Assembly: GCF_027579695.1 (NCBI RefSeq)
Contig: NC_083596.1
Coordinates: 16,455,759 to 16,519,758, forward strand
DNA: 64,000 nt
From: Neoarius graeffei
Lineage: Eukaryota > Chordata > Actinopteri > Siluriformes > Ariidae
Direction: 5' to 3'
Below are positions 51,263 to 63,446 of the stretch, piece after piece. Made by a program: the position numbers and the translations under genes. The notes beneath the pieces were generated by a model, which searched no databases, was not told the origin of the DNA, and was given only the letters and a program-made list of their open reading frames with translations. Numbering within the stretch: the first letter of the stretch is position 1; every line of letters begins with the position of its first letter.

Positions 51263-51742
51263 CGCAGTTTAGAGGCCAATGCATGGTCAAGATACCTTCA
51301 GAAAATTGTTCTTTGCGATGGGATAGATCCTTACACGTTAACCAAGAAGGATTTTTCCTATCAGTTGGAAAATGATCCATTCATTGAGGTCCCCGACATC
51401 TCAAACTACCTGGTGCTGCAGACATTGTTCTGTACGGACAAACAGATGAAAACCTGGAAGACCATGGAGGAGTACTTTTTTTTTAAATATCTGGCTGGGT
51501 TAAAGATCTGGGGTTCGAGACACTACAAGATAAATCCTGTATCGTTTTTTGCCCAGGTAAGTAGGAATTTCTGGGCTTTTTGTACGCGTCTTTGCGGTGG
51601 TCGTTAGGACCAAGTTTTAGTATCGGGTGTAAACAAACCACAGCCACTTGATTCTCAATCCTCCCTGCTCTTCTCTTCCAGGTGAATCATTCACAAAGAT
51701 CCACAGAAACACCTTTAAAGACCTGGGTATTACGTATATGAT
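51263..51742 (+). pseudogene. YqaJ/SWIM-type protein, exons 1-2 (family B copy 2)
   Basis: Exon 1 encodes RSLEANAWSRYLQKIVLCDG, then DPYTLTKKDFSYQLE, VPDISNYLVLQTLFCTDKQM and KTWKTMEEY. A T-run then disturbs the FFVCGWV region, and it ends with NPVSFFAQ|gtaagt at 51556. Exon 2 starts after CTCTTCCAG (51680): VNHSQRSTETPLKTWV, then stops at a TGA. The spliced join FAQ-VNHSQRS restores the family pattern, which supports the intron. No ATG remains upstream and the SWIM Cys/His are lost, so it is not functional. Confidence 0.6.
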
Positions 51743-51895
51743 ATACAGTTTAGTCTACAATATGGCGACCACGAACAAACAGTAAACAAAAACACATCTG
51801 AGGACTTAAGCATCTCCTGCACTTCAAAATAGTGGAAAATGGTGAGAAAAGCCATCTGTGAATCCAAATGAAATAAATCGGAGGAATTTACAAAC

Positions 51896-52109
51896 CTTTC
51901 ACGAAGTGATCACTGCAAACACGAGTGTTCTCCGACTCAACTCCCTTCCATTGCAGTGAAAGGTTCAAGAGCCACCTTTCTCATCATCTTTTGGGAAAAT
52001 CCTTTGCTCTTTCATCCTTTATCACTGCACGGGGAACCCAGAAGAAACTTTTATCAGTTTCACGGTTTGTTTGATTCGCGCAGCGCAAAACAACACAAGC
52101 ATAGGGCAT
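51896..52109 (-). pseudogene. THAP first exon, two stops (family B copy 2)
   Basis: From ATG 52109 the minus strand reads MPYACVVLRCANQTNRETDK, SFFWVPRAV, KDFPKR, two consecutive TGA codons, then ERWLLNLSLQWKG and TRVCSDHFVKG before AAAG|gtttgt. The intact copy at 10538-10754 has Arg codons where the stops are, fitting CGA to TGA transitions (methylated CpG decay). C2CH residues are otherwise kept. Confidence 0.65.
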
Positions 52110-52394
52110 TTTAAGGCACCCCAGCGATAGTAATATTTTGTGAACAGTGAGCTTAGTTGACCACCACTTCATTTTTTGCATATCTAATAAGGCGGCTGTG
52201 ATGTCGGATGCAATCCACCTATTTTAAATTGTCCCTAGGAGACAGATAAAGTGTTTTGAATTGAATTTAATTGAATTGCGGCGTGCCTCGCCAGATAGCA
52301 AAAGGTACCATTTTTATGATGGTCTTTGGTAGAACTTGTGATGTCCTGGTCGAAAGGTGGACACGTTAACCACAAGGTCAACTTGCGGTAGCGT

Positions 52395-53079
52395 CAGTGT
52401 TCTAGTAATGTATGTTAAGTATTGCAGCACTGCACAGGCAGGAACCATCCATGTTTTCCATGTTTTGTTTCAGTGGAAGGTTTTAGTATTTGGGTACCAC
52501 TTCAGTGTTGCCTAATTAGAGCATTTGTTATAGACGTTATTTACGGTGGCATAATGTTCTCTCTCACAGCAGTCTTTTAATCTGATCTTAATATGCTCTG
52601 TTTCTTAATAGTCCATGAATTCCTTGGGTGTCTCCCATTTTCTTCATACGTTAATAAAAAAGCACTATTAGATGCTTAAGTAGGTTTTAACTAAGTATAT
52701 TCGGTGTGAAGTATGCTCTCTATTTATTTCTTAAGCTTTAAGGAGCTACTGGGTTTTGTCTTGGATAATCCACATCTGTTTCATGGGTCGCTGATGAGGG
52801 ATCGATGAGCTGATGGTTACAGTTTACTTACAGTATAACCCAGATGTTACATGTTCCAGCCAAAACACCGTGACAGCCAAAGAAACATGCTTTATTATTT
52901 TGTGTTGTATAATACCTGGCACGTCTTGGACCACTTGACCATTAGTTATATTTTAGTGGTTCATAAATGGGCAGATGTGCAGAGCAGAAGCTTATTTGCA
53001 GACAGAATCCATGCAAAAAAACCAACAAAAAAAAACCCCTCAAACGTTTAGATTCAGCAGAAACTAGAAGGGCACTTGG
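52395..53079. other. No recognised feature
   Basis: Unique-looking AT-rich stretch. Nothing supported. Confidence 0.3.
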
Positions 53080-53275
53080 GAGTGCATACGTCCGCCAAGC
53101 CACAAATTTGGATTTCCATCAAAATCTAACCAATTGTTCCTTGGCCCATGGCCTACCTTTCATCAAAATGTCATCAATATCCGTTCAGTACTTTTTTAAG
53201 TAATGTTGGGAACAGACAAACAAACAAACAGAGGTGAAAACATAACTTCCTCCAACAAAGTTGGCAGAGATAACA
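53080..53275. repeat. Repeat with TTCCTTGGCCCATGGC core, copy 2
   Basis: Same order of words as 47870-48060 (CATCAAAATCTAACCAATTG, GGGAACAGACAAACAAAC). Confidence 0.5.
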
Positions 53276-53359
53276 AAACATTTGGCCGTACTGTATCAGT
53301 TACTTGATATTAACTTCTTATTGATAAAACTGTTGTATAAAAGCAGTTTTGCACAAGCA

Positions 53360-54360
53360 AAACTGCAGTTAATAGAGGATATTACACAGTTGTGCGAAGA
53401 TATGAAGTTTATCTTCGAGTGGTGACATTTGTGATATCACGAGTGATTGAAGCGAAATTGTTTTCAACATGAGATAAACTTCATATCTTTGCATCACCGT
53501 GTAATGTTCTTTATATTATATGAACACATCCACAAAAAAAGGCAAGTTAATCAAAAGAACTTTAATTTTGAACCGGTCTGCCATGTTGACGACACATGTC
53601 TAGTCAGCAAGAAACACTGGGAGTGACGTCATTGGAGTGAAATATCTGAAATTATTATACATACAGGACACATTTTCAATGGAATAAAAACATGTATTCT
53701 ATTCCCTTCTAGTGGGTTTCATTCATTTGGTTTGATAGCATGCAATATTGTTAGCATATCGCTTATCCTACGTGTATTACGTTACTCTACTCAATGGAGA
53801 ATGAGTGTTGAATATGGTTTACGATATTGAATGGTTGTCAAGACAACATGATGTCACCTGTCGGCACTGATGCAAATATTCAATGACAAAATTTTTCTGC
53901 TGCACATGCGGAGAAACATTTCTTTGTTCACCGGGAAAGAGAAAGACACATTAAACACCTGAAAGGCTGCCGGAATTTCATTATATATTCTTCACGCATA
54001 ATTACAAGAGAAAAACATACCAACGGACATCGACAAACTGGAAAAGAGACACGTCGGAGACGTAAAACTTCCGTGCTAGTGAGCGACTGTGGCAGTTTTA
54101 AACAAATATGACTGCCAGGTTTGCTTTGTTAAATACAGAAGATTTTGAGGGAATTTTGAAAGAGAAAGACGCACTGAACACCCGAAAGGAATGTGTATGT
54201 ATAATAATAATAATAATAATAATAATATTGGCTGGCTTTTTTGTGTGGTATATCAGATATATTCCATTCAGCTAGCATGATATTTAACGTCAATTTGACT
54301 CATTCAGTATCATGCTAGCTGATATGCCCCTCAACGCCAGCCAATATTATTTAAATATTG
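53360..54360 (-). repeat. Repeat family F, copy 2 (inverted)
   Basis: Inverse of 31431-32723: GAATAAAAACATGTATTC, GTATTACGTTACTCTACTC, CTGGAAAAGAGACACGTCGG and TATATCAGATATATTCCATT. It has a paired AAGATATGAAGTTTATCTT / GATAAACTTCATATCTT at 53398-53490. An (AAT)n array lies at about 54202-54227. Confidence 0.6.
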
Positions 54361-54460
54361 GCACGGATGTAATTCAGTGTAGAAGCTGTAGCTAATCACA
54401 GCTATGCCAGTATTCAGCATAACCACACTCTTGCTTGTGCAATATTGTTTAATTATACTG

Positions 54461-55261
54461 AAAGGTAACCTGCCTTTCAGATTTTTCAAGTGTAGGTCAT
54501 AAAAAGAATTTTCCCCGACACCCAATTATTTTTGTTTAGTGGACCGAAAGCTACTGAATTCGAATCATAGACTTCCAATTTTATTAGATTTTTAAAAATA
54601 GAGCAGTTAATGAATTTAGAGCCACGTAGCCCTGAATTCTCCGCTATTTTTTCCTGCTTCACCATGACCCAATTCAAGATACTACGCCATGCATCACATG
54701 GTGGGCTTTCCCCATTCGCGCAAGGCATTGTGGGATACAAATTAAACAGGAGAGGAAAATGGAGGACGTGAGTGTGAGAATGAAACGTGAAAGACCGACA
54801 ACAGTAACGGAAAGCGAGAAGAAAAGACGTTACGTTATATACAAAGGAAAGGAAACGCAGGACCAAACTAATAAATATCGGCGCTCAGCGAGCACCTCGG
54901 TGTGATCAGCTGTTCATTTCGCGACAGAATGATGGAACTGTCAGTGCACGGTCAAAGGTAAACCTGTAGATGGCAGTAATGCAACACTGTGGATGCCAGC
55001 TGCCGTAAAACCCAAAAGAAGAAGAAGAAGGTAAACCTGCGCATGCGTACACGGCCTTCCTCTGTCTGCTTGTCTGCGCAAAGCGAGCGATTTCATGCAC
55101 ATTATTTGCTTTAATCCCCTCGAATTAAATAACTTCCCAGCCATAGAATGGCCTGATATTTTGTGAGAAATTACAGAAATAAACATATATCACAATGACC
55201 AAATTTCAAAGGGAACTAAATTTCACCGATTTTATGAAATCGAAAGTCCGTCTAGCTTTAA
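54461..55261 (+). mobile_element. TTAA-target DNA transposon, copy 2
   Basis: Inverse of 5498-6981 without the nested Harbinger. AGGTAACCTGCCTTTCAG at the left, AAAGTCCGTCTAGCT-TTAA at the right; the left TTAA has decayed. It supplies the empty site for the Harbinger insertion of copy 1. Confidence 0.7.
54759..54905 (+). pseudogene. 48-codon frame conserved between two TTAA-element copies
   Basis: MEDVSVRMKRERPTTVTE leads to EKKRRYVIYKGKE and ends SASTSV at a TGA, with the same length as the copy at 6537-6683. Basic, no recognised domain. Conservation of ATG, length and stop over diverged copies hints that it is the true N-terminus of a protein encoded by the parent element, or its first exon. 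Confidence 0.4.
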
Positions 55262-55319
55262 GTGAAGATCTGATTAATGTCTTAAAATCTTATTTAAAGG
55301 AAAAGTAGCTAGTTAAAAC

Positions 55320-56668
55320 CAGGGCTTTGAACCGGTTCAAGGAACGAAAACGAAAACCGGGAACTTTTTCTATTTCACATGGAACAGAAACGAAACCAGA
55401 AACTTTATTATTTTTTATGTTCCGGAACAGAAACACTTATTAAAAATAATGGTAACCGGTTAATACCGTTTTTTATTTCGTTCCTCAAAGTTTCTGTAGC
55501 CTACAAATAAGTCATTCTTCTCTTGCGCAAGTTTCTATGACCCGCTGGGGTTCACTTCCTGTGTGACGGTCGCTGACTGAATGGAGAGAGCGGGAGGGTG
55601 GACTACTATCACGTCTCCATATGATAATAAGTGAATTACTGAGTGTCTGAGCAAAGAAGAGCCTGAACGATGCAACCTCCCTATTGGCTGTTTGTAAAAA
55701 TGTATCAATTGTTGCCCTTCCCACGGGAATCATCGCGGGCTCGAGAGACGAGACCTGACGAGTTAGTTCGTTGGTAGCAGAACAAAATGTCTGGACACAA
55801 ATCGGGTTTTCAGAAAAGGAAAGAAAATAAACGGAGGGTCGAAAATACAAAAAAGGAGGCAGAAAATGCAAAACGAGTTTTAAGGTAGGACAAATAGTTA
55901 CTTTTCTGAGGCAGCCCGCCGTGGCTGCAGGCTTTCAGTTGTCATTGAATGGTTACTTTTCTGAGGCAGCCCGCCGTGGCTGCCAGCAGGCTGATTTATT
56001 ATAGCCCATTTAGTTAAAATAGTTGATATAAAATGTTTATAGTTATAGTTATGTGATGGTTGTCCTGATTTAGACTGGTGTTTTTTTTTTTTTGGGGGGG
56101 GGGGGGTTGCGCGATGTTGCACCCGGGTCCAGATTAGGGCAGAACCAGCCCTGGCTACATTTCAGGTGTAGTTTGTTTTATGTATGTATGTACTTGCATA
56201 GATGTGTACTTGGTCTTCCAATATGCCGCCTAACAAAATCTCGCGGCGCGGTGACGTCATGCGGTAGCCCTCTATAGGGCCTGACTAGCCTTTGGTAACA
56301 CACTAAACGAATTATCTTTCATTTTTGGCACTTTTTCTGTTTGTGTAGATGGGAAGACATACTGAGAATCCAAATCACCAACATTTGAAATAATAATTGT
56401 TTTGAATTATTTCTTGTCTTATTTAATGAAGGTTGTAATAGAATTAGCCTACATTTGGCTTAAGCTGGATGAGACAGAGACATAACTTTATAGCCATTTG
56501 TTAAACAGCTGACAGGGAACGTAATTAACCGTTCCGGGAACGGAATTTTTTTTGTTCTAACCGGTTCGGGAACGTCTATTTAATGGTGGAACCCAAAACC
56601 GGAAACGTTAAAATTCCGTTTCTGTTCGGAACGAACCAATAGGAAAAAAATTCTGGTTCAAAGCCCTG
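55320..56668 (+). mobile_element. hAT-superfamily element with perfect 8-bp duplication
   Basis: CAGGGCTTTGAACCGGTTC at the left and TTCAAAGCCCTG at the right; GTTAAAAC on both sides (55312-55319, 56669-56676). GGTTC/GAACCGG words are repeated inward on both sides. It contains a short basic first exon, a 36-bp tandem duplication (about 55910-55985), and the right-end fragment of the family C element (56211-56276). Confidence 0.85.
55797..55884 (+). pseudogene. Basic N-terminal exon of a hAT transposase
   Basis: ATG 55797 gives MSGHKSGFQKRKENKRRVE, then NTKKEAENAKRVL, and reaches a TTTTAAG|gtagga donor. Short Lys/Arg-rich starts with a G-F-Q-K-R-K-type motif are typical of hAT families that follow with a TTF-type zinc finger; none of the later domains remains. 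Coding is inferred from the ATG, donor and enclosing hAT ends. Confidence 0.45.
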
Positions 56669-56676
56669 GTTAAAAC

Positions 56677-57627
56677 TATATTTGTGCAAATCGTACTGCA
56701 GTATTTAAGAGTAAATTAGTAAACAAAAGTTGTTGTATATTTTTCAACAATTAATTTTAAAATTTACAGTATGGTAATGAAGTAAAACTATGTTAATGCT
56801 TTCGGCAAAACTTTTAAGCGCTCCTGCATGGTATAACAATGCAGTCATTCCTGCTGTAATGAGATATTTAATGAGGTATCAGCGATCCTGATTCTTGAAG
56901 ATCAGTTTAGATGATAAATGCATATTAATTTAGTTCAACTTTATAATAAGCAGATGCTGAGAATTGACAAAAGAATGTTAATTTCATTTTCTACTACAAC
57001 AGAAAATGACTTTTCTTAATTTTTCTGAAGTAAAATGGCTGACACTTATATTTTAAAGAAAATGCAATTATGGTTTTATTAAAACGGTCTCGAAGAAAGT
57101 TCAGAGCCGAGTCACACTGCAGTTTTATCCATAAATAGGATTAACCATGTTCTATGATCAAACCCTCTCTGGAGTCCTGGTGTGTGTATGTGGGTGTTGG
57201 AGTGTGTCGGTCTCTCCAGGCTTGGCAGGAGAGCACAAGAATGATCGAAACTCCAGCACTGTGTAACTCGATGCATTCTTCAATCCTGCGTTCCACTTTA
57301 CAGAAAGAAACTGGGTTTGCTTTTTCTAAAATCATGGGTGGGTGTTGTGACCTTTCATTGAAGCGTTTTTTTTTTTTAATGGGGTTTTTTTTCTGTTCGA
57401 GAGGATGATGGAGTGTCTGCATTTCAGTTTGGGCGTTGCCTCCTGGAAAGGCAAAAACAATCTTTTTTTTTTTTTTAAATCCCCACTGTAATATTAGCTA
57501 TAGACCAATATTACTCAGATTATCATATCTTAATAACCATGTCATCTTTTATCACTGAATTCGAGATTTCACTAATGCTGGTGAATTCTCGATTCTGATT
57601 ATCAGAAGGTGTTGACTGATTTTCTAT
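56677..57627. other. No recognised feature
   Basis: AT-rich unique-looking sequence with T-runs at about 57367 and 57460. Overlapping short frames at 57141-57422 look like chance. Confidence 0.3.
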
Positions 57628-58114
57628 ACGGCCCGTTCTAAAATTGCGGGTACATTTCAAGTGTTGATTCTGTTAGTCACCGTCAGCTCCGTTATCGTTA
57701 AACTGGGCAATCCATTAACAGGATTGACTGCGACAGAGTTGACGTTTCCCACCATTTTGTGTCTTAACTCCACAGGCTAACCTCAAACTAGCATGTATAA
57801 AAACAGAACGTTATGGGTTTTAATCATACTATTGTTTTTAAAGACACGAACGATTCACTCCAATATCACAATAACAGATTTGACGAATAATTAACCTACT
57901 CTTGGTGTAAAATCCTCAACGTTTTGTTCAAATTAATAAGAGAAGAAACATAACACACCTCACTGCCTTTCTGAAGTTTCCCACCAGAGGAAGTGACATC
58001 TCTCGGTGCGGGTGTTACGCGTATTGTTAAAAGTCTTTGTGGATTTTATGCAGTTTTATAACAGAGTTAACAGAGTTGACAAGAACATTGGGATGGATAA
58101 AAAAATATATATAT

Positions 58115-58709
58115 GAGTGATTCCACGCTTATGGGTACTGAAATGGGGACATGAACTTATTTTTAAAAATTCACCTAAAACCATTTCTTTTTTTTACCAT
58201 CAGGTCACAAAACATGTAATCTTGAATGAATGATATGTTAAAAGATAACTTTAATTTTCTGAGATGTAATAAAAACATATTTATATGCCAAAGTCAGAAC
58301 GTAACAGAAGTGTTGTGGACATATATATTCTCAATTTTAACAATGTAGAATAACTTTTTGAAACATAAGGTGATGTTTTAGCAAATATAATTAATAAACA
58401 TGTGTAGTAGAATAAACATACACATTCTTTCAATAAGATTAACATGGTATAGAGCTAGATTGTAATTAATTTGTAACAGACGCGAGATGGACAATCGTAA
58501 CAGAAGTAATGTAACAGACATCATTTTGGAACTCATAGGCTTGACTTTGGCATATAAATATGTTTTTATTACATCTCAGAAAATTAAAGTTATCTTTTAA
58601 CATATCATTCATTAAAGATTACATGTTTTGTGACCTGATGGTAAAAAAAGAAATGGTTTTAGGTGAATAAGTTCATGTCCCCATTTCAGTACCCATAAGC
58701 GTGGAATCA

Positions 58710-58712
<3 letters not shown>
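58115..58712. repeat. Fold-back element with about 178-bp nearly perfect arms
   Basis: GAGTGATTCCACGCTTATGG opens the left arm and its inverse closes the right. The arms (58115-58293 and 58536-58712) differ at only a few positions and a short deletion. The spacer of about 240 bp is unique. It is flanked by TA-rich sequence. Confidence 0.8.

Positions 58713-58788
<76 letters not shown>
58713..58788. repeat. (TA)n microsatellite
   Basis: Long TA run adjoining the fold-back element. Confidence 0.9.
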
Positions 58789-58790
<2 letters not shown>

Positions 58791-59020
58791 CTGAAATTTC
58801 ACATAATACAGAAAATAGACTTTCTGTACAATTGATTTTATAACAGTTAATCGAATAAGCCCCAAAAAACAGACTGTTAGACTGAATCACTTCATGTTTA
58901 TTCAAGATGAATGTATGGATCAGGACTCGAAGACAGCCAATAGATGACTTGCAACCACATGATCAAAATGTGCTACGTCATGAGCATCCGTCATGATGGT
59001 GGATATGCAAAGCAACTCGG

Positions 59021-59340
59021 ATGGCAGCCGCTGAAAGCGTGTCTGTTAACAATGCTGAATTTTCTCAGTTTTCCTATGATTTGAACGCTCGAGCGAAGAT
59101 TCGATACAAAGAGAAGATAGATAGGTGTGGTTTTGACCCATATTATTTAAAGAAGTCAGACTTTTCTGAAGATTAGACGCTTCTACCGACCATCGAGTAC
59201 CCAGATATAATGTTCTATCTAGTTTGGCTGCCGAAGAATCAAGTCCGACCCTGGCTGAAACACAGCCCATGTTCTGAGTGGGTGCCCAGTCTGGATTGTT
59301 TCTATCGTATAATTTTTCTGGCGCTCCTAGAAGCGAAACG
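59021..59340 (+). pseudogene. YqaJ-type N-terminal exon (family A copy 2)
   Basis: ATG 59021 starts MAAAESVSVNNAEFSQFS and passes GFDPYYLKKSDFSED to a TAG at 59174. It then continues in frame TLLPTIEYPDIMFYLVWLP. EYPDIMFYLVW equals the FPNISNYLVLQ step in family B. The TAG (AAA to TAG-like change in the copy at 7.6 kb context) inactivates it. It shows what the family A exon looked like before the 7795 insertion. Confidence 0.6.
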
Positions 59341-59474
59341 GTAATACACATGTTAAAATTATAACAACAACCGAGTGAACGACAACAAGAGAGAACGCTC
59401 ATTTTATAGCAAAACTCTAGCAACGCGAAATAAAATTCTTCCATGATGATATTGAGAGAGCTTTTGAATCTGAC

Positions 59475-59697
59475 CTGAGATAAAATGATGACTGCAAACA
59501 CGAGCTGTTTTGGTTTTCGCCTCTGTTAGATCAGCCCTGCCGATGTTGTTCAGCCGTGCTCGTCTCCTCTCCGTACTAAGCCTCAGAGTTTCCTCGCCCT
59601 CTTTCCGAATCACAGGCGGAATTCTTAAAAATCAGAACGTGCCACGGTCACGAGTATTGTTGTGACCACAACCATATACAGCACAAACATATGGCAG
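59475..59697 (-). pseudogene. THAP first exon (family A copy 2)
   Basis: The minus strand reads (L)PYVCAVYGCGHNNTRDRGTF, a TGA, then RIPPVIRKEGEETLRLST, RRRARLNNIGRADLTEAK and ARVCSHHFIS, ending CTCAG|gtcaga. All four zinc ligands are present; one stop interrupts it after GTF. The initiator is CTG, as in copy 1, so the true start may lie elsewhere. Confidence 0.65.
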
Positions 59698-60523
59698 AGC
59701 TAAAAGGACGCTTAAAGCAGTGGAAAAACAAAGAGAGTTGCAAACAACACGCGTGACTGTGTTTTGTATGGAATGTCGCTTGACCCCGCATTTGTACCTC
59801 CGCCAACATGGCCGACATCTGGGTTTCTATTTTGCTTTGACATCACTTGCAAGTCACGGATTGCAAGAAATAAGGACATGTACACTCACTCCCCCTCTCT
59901 TCCCCCCTACACACACCACCACCATCACTCTCTTAGAATAATCCCTCACTCAATATAGCGTAAAGCTTTTTTTTAGTCGATCCACTAATGGGTTCATACA
60001 GTACAATGTCACTTTACAGTCAACTACTGACAAACAGCAGGGTAAGAAAACGCAAAATTCAGCCAAACTGCTTAAGATAATCACATAACTGGACGTTTTT
60101 AAGAGTTTCATATTTTGTCTGGTTTAATAATTAGGCCAGAAAGAGAAGTGCCACCTTTCCTTTGTAAGTATGACTGTGCTCTCACAGGTTGCTGGTCTGG
60201 TGAACTAGCACTAGCAGATCTTCCACATAGCCACAAAAAAAAAAAAACCTGTTCATGAGCTTCTAGGGTTTTGTAACTTCTAAACGAAGCAGCTAGCTAT
60301 CATGAGCTAAACCTGACAAGATTTCTGACAGGATAATGTAGGCGGAGGGGTTGGGAGTCTTGGATAAATTGGGTCTAAAATGTACATCAAGCATTGCTAT
60401 TGGTGAAAGTTTGTCCTAATTTGCGTTATTGTTCAAAACTGATTCAATAAAGATTTCATTTGTGGAAATTAACAAAAGGTTTATCTCGGAGATGCGAAAT
60501 GTACCCCGAATTCTAGAATGACC

Positions 60524-60890
60524 CATAAGAGCAGCTCTGACAGTAGTGCCTGCTGCTGTAACCCACTTGTACTAACACGCCTATATTTTCTACAGCAGCG
60601 GCTCATTCACAGCGGCTTACAGGGTCGACGCTCCACAATGATCTAAGCCGAATAAACAACGGGTTAAAAAACAGGTTGCTATTAAAAAGAAGAATAATGG
60701 CACACTCCTTCGTGTTTTATTCCTTACTTTTCCCGTGCCAATTTTAACCTCTTATGGTATGACGTATAAACCGAGGAATTTTGATGGTTGTCTGGTCAGA
60801 CACTTTGTGGGTTTCCTTAACATTCCAGGTTCACCGAAGCAGGAGGCAAAGTGAGGCAATTCCTTATAAATGATGTGTCTGCTTTCATCC
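60524..60890. other. No recognised feature
   Basis: Unique-looking stretch before the (GT)n array. Confidence 0.3.
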
Positions 60891-60895
60891 AGATG

Positions 60896-60896
<1 letters not shown>

Positions 60897-60963
<67 letters not shown>
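60897..60963. repeat. (GT)n microsatellite
   Basis: Long GT run, followed by a (CA)n run at about 61040-61064. Confidence 0.95.
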
Positions 60964-60968
<5 letters not shown>

Positions 60969-61289
60969 GTGTGCGCCCATGTGTGCCTTCTGTTTCTCAA
61001 AACCTTATTCTGTCAGTGAGAATTGCCAATCAAAGCCAAACACACACACACACACACACACACGCTACACACACGTACGCTTGTTCCCTCCTGTTCCTCT
61101 GATCCCCTTTGACTGAACACTTGTCACGATATAACTGACATCATACATTCTGCTTTAGTCTTTGACCATTCAGGAAAACCGTGTACTCTACAATGTAAAA
61201 AGGAAACATGCGTTTCCTTTTGTGACTTCCACTGCAGGATCCTGCTCCCCTACTCACTCAGGAAGCGTTTGAAAAATAAAAGCAAAGAA

Positions 61290-62875
<1,586 letters not shown>

Positions 62876-63369
62876 TTCGCGGTCTGGTTTCCATCAAATT
62901 GTGCGCTCTGATTGGCTCGCGAGCGGTCCGGAATCCTACGATCCGGACCCCGGTTACGGACCTTTGGCGACTCGGTCGTTCACAACAACAACAAACATAG
63001 TAGCAATTTTTTGTCAACATTTATTTTCACATTTCTCAGTATAATAGCATTAATTTTGCAGCATGGATAGCGATAACGACAGTGTTCATAGCGAAAGCGA
63101 GTTTCACTACCCTGATGAAGACGAAGTAAAAGAAAACATTTCAGGAGAAAGCTGAAAATGATCTTGTAGCAGGTTTGTTCAAAATATGGTTTCCCTTTCG
63201 GGCGCTCTCATTTTCTGTTAGAATTTGGTAAAGAAAAAATATATATAATTTACCAGCTTAAGGTCGGTTGGTATCGTGAAATACCGTGACCGAGGTCCTG
63301 AAAATATTGACCGAGTATTTTCAAGGCCGAGGTCATGGTATTTCACGATACGGACCTCCCAGCTGGTAA

Positions 63370-63372
<3 letters not shown>
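62876..63372 (-). mobile_element. Palindromic element G, copy 2
   Basis: Inverse of 23050-23797: GGTTTCCATCAAATTGTGCG, ACGATCCGGACCCCGG, then the 30-codon frame, TTTCCCTTTCGGGCGCTCTC and a palindrome with GTATCGTGAAATACC and its inverse. It lacks about 230 bp of the shared module present in copy 1. A (TA)n run follows. Confidence 0.65.
63063..63155 (+). pseudogene. 30-codon acidic frame, copy in element G2
   Basis: MDSDNDSVHSESEFHYPD, then EDEVKENISGES and stop. Same length as 23450-23542, with five or so replacements, mostly Asp/Glu exchanges. TTTTGCAG precedes the ATG and could be a splice acceptor. No domain recognised. Confidence 0.4.

Positions 63373-63373
<1 letters not shown>

Positions 63374-63443
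<70 letters not shown>
63374..63443. repeat. (TA)n microsatellite carrying a hAT end
   Basis: TA run ending at the CAGTGGCGGCTGG terminus of a hAT element. Confidence 0.9.

Positions 63444-63446
<3 letters not shown>

Larger units (their letters stand above)
51141..52220 (+). mobile_element. THAP/YqaJ-type element, family B copy 2, AT duplication
   Basis: Ends AGGTTGTATTCAGTCACGTG and the inverse of AGGTGGATTGCATCC are flanked by AT (51139-51140, 52221-52222). The element splits SINE-C at a CATCTGTAT site, for which 42735-43056 gives the uninterrupted version. YqaJ-type exons 1-2 read from the left and a THAP exon from the right. Confidence 0.7.
50940..52390 (-). mobile_element. SINE-C, minus orientation, split by a THAP/YqaJ element
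   Basis: On the minus strand the tRNA-like head (TTGTGGTTAACGTGTCCACC) lies at 52340-52390, and the 5S-like part GGCCTGGTTAGTACTGGGAT lies at about 50965-51000. Between them is the family B element at 51141-52220. A short TTGAATTGAATTTAATTG tail from another insertion sits at about 52222-52267. Confidence 0.7.
58945..59856 (+). mobile_element. THAP/YqaJ-type element, family A copy 2 (uninterrupted)
   Basis: TGACTTGCAA and TTGCAAGTCA ends. Collinear with 7544-9810 minus its insertion. YqaJ-type exon from the left, THAP exon from the right. At 912 bp it is the shortest complete derivative here. Confidence 0.7.
57632..60523. mobile_element. Candidate large TIR element carrying nested insertions
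   Basis: TTCTAAAATTGCGGGTACAT at the left and ATGTACCCCGAATTCTAGAA at the right are imperfect inverted copies (about 22 of 30 positions). The enclosed fold-back element, (TA)n run and family A element would then be nested. The interior has repeated GAGTTGAC words. Target duplication not clear, no transposase seen. Confidence 0.4.

Noticed and set aside
54486..54866. 126-codon minus-strand frame matched by the plus-strand frame at 6576-6955
   Set aside because: It is the antisense of the conserved MEDVSV frame and its surroundings in the TTAA element. The opposite strand has the better conserved ATG and stop.
58711..58905. Frame with a long IYIYIY run, and similar frames at 61.3 and 63.4 kb
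   Set aside because: Translation of (TA)n arrays only.
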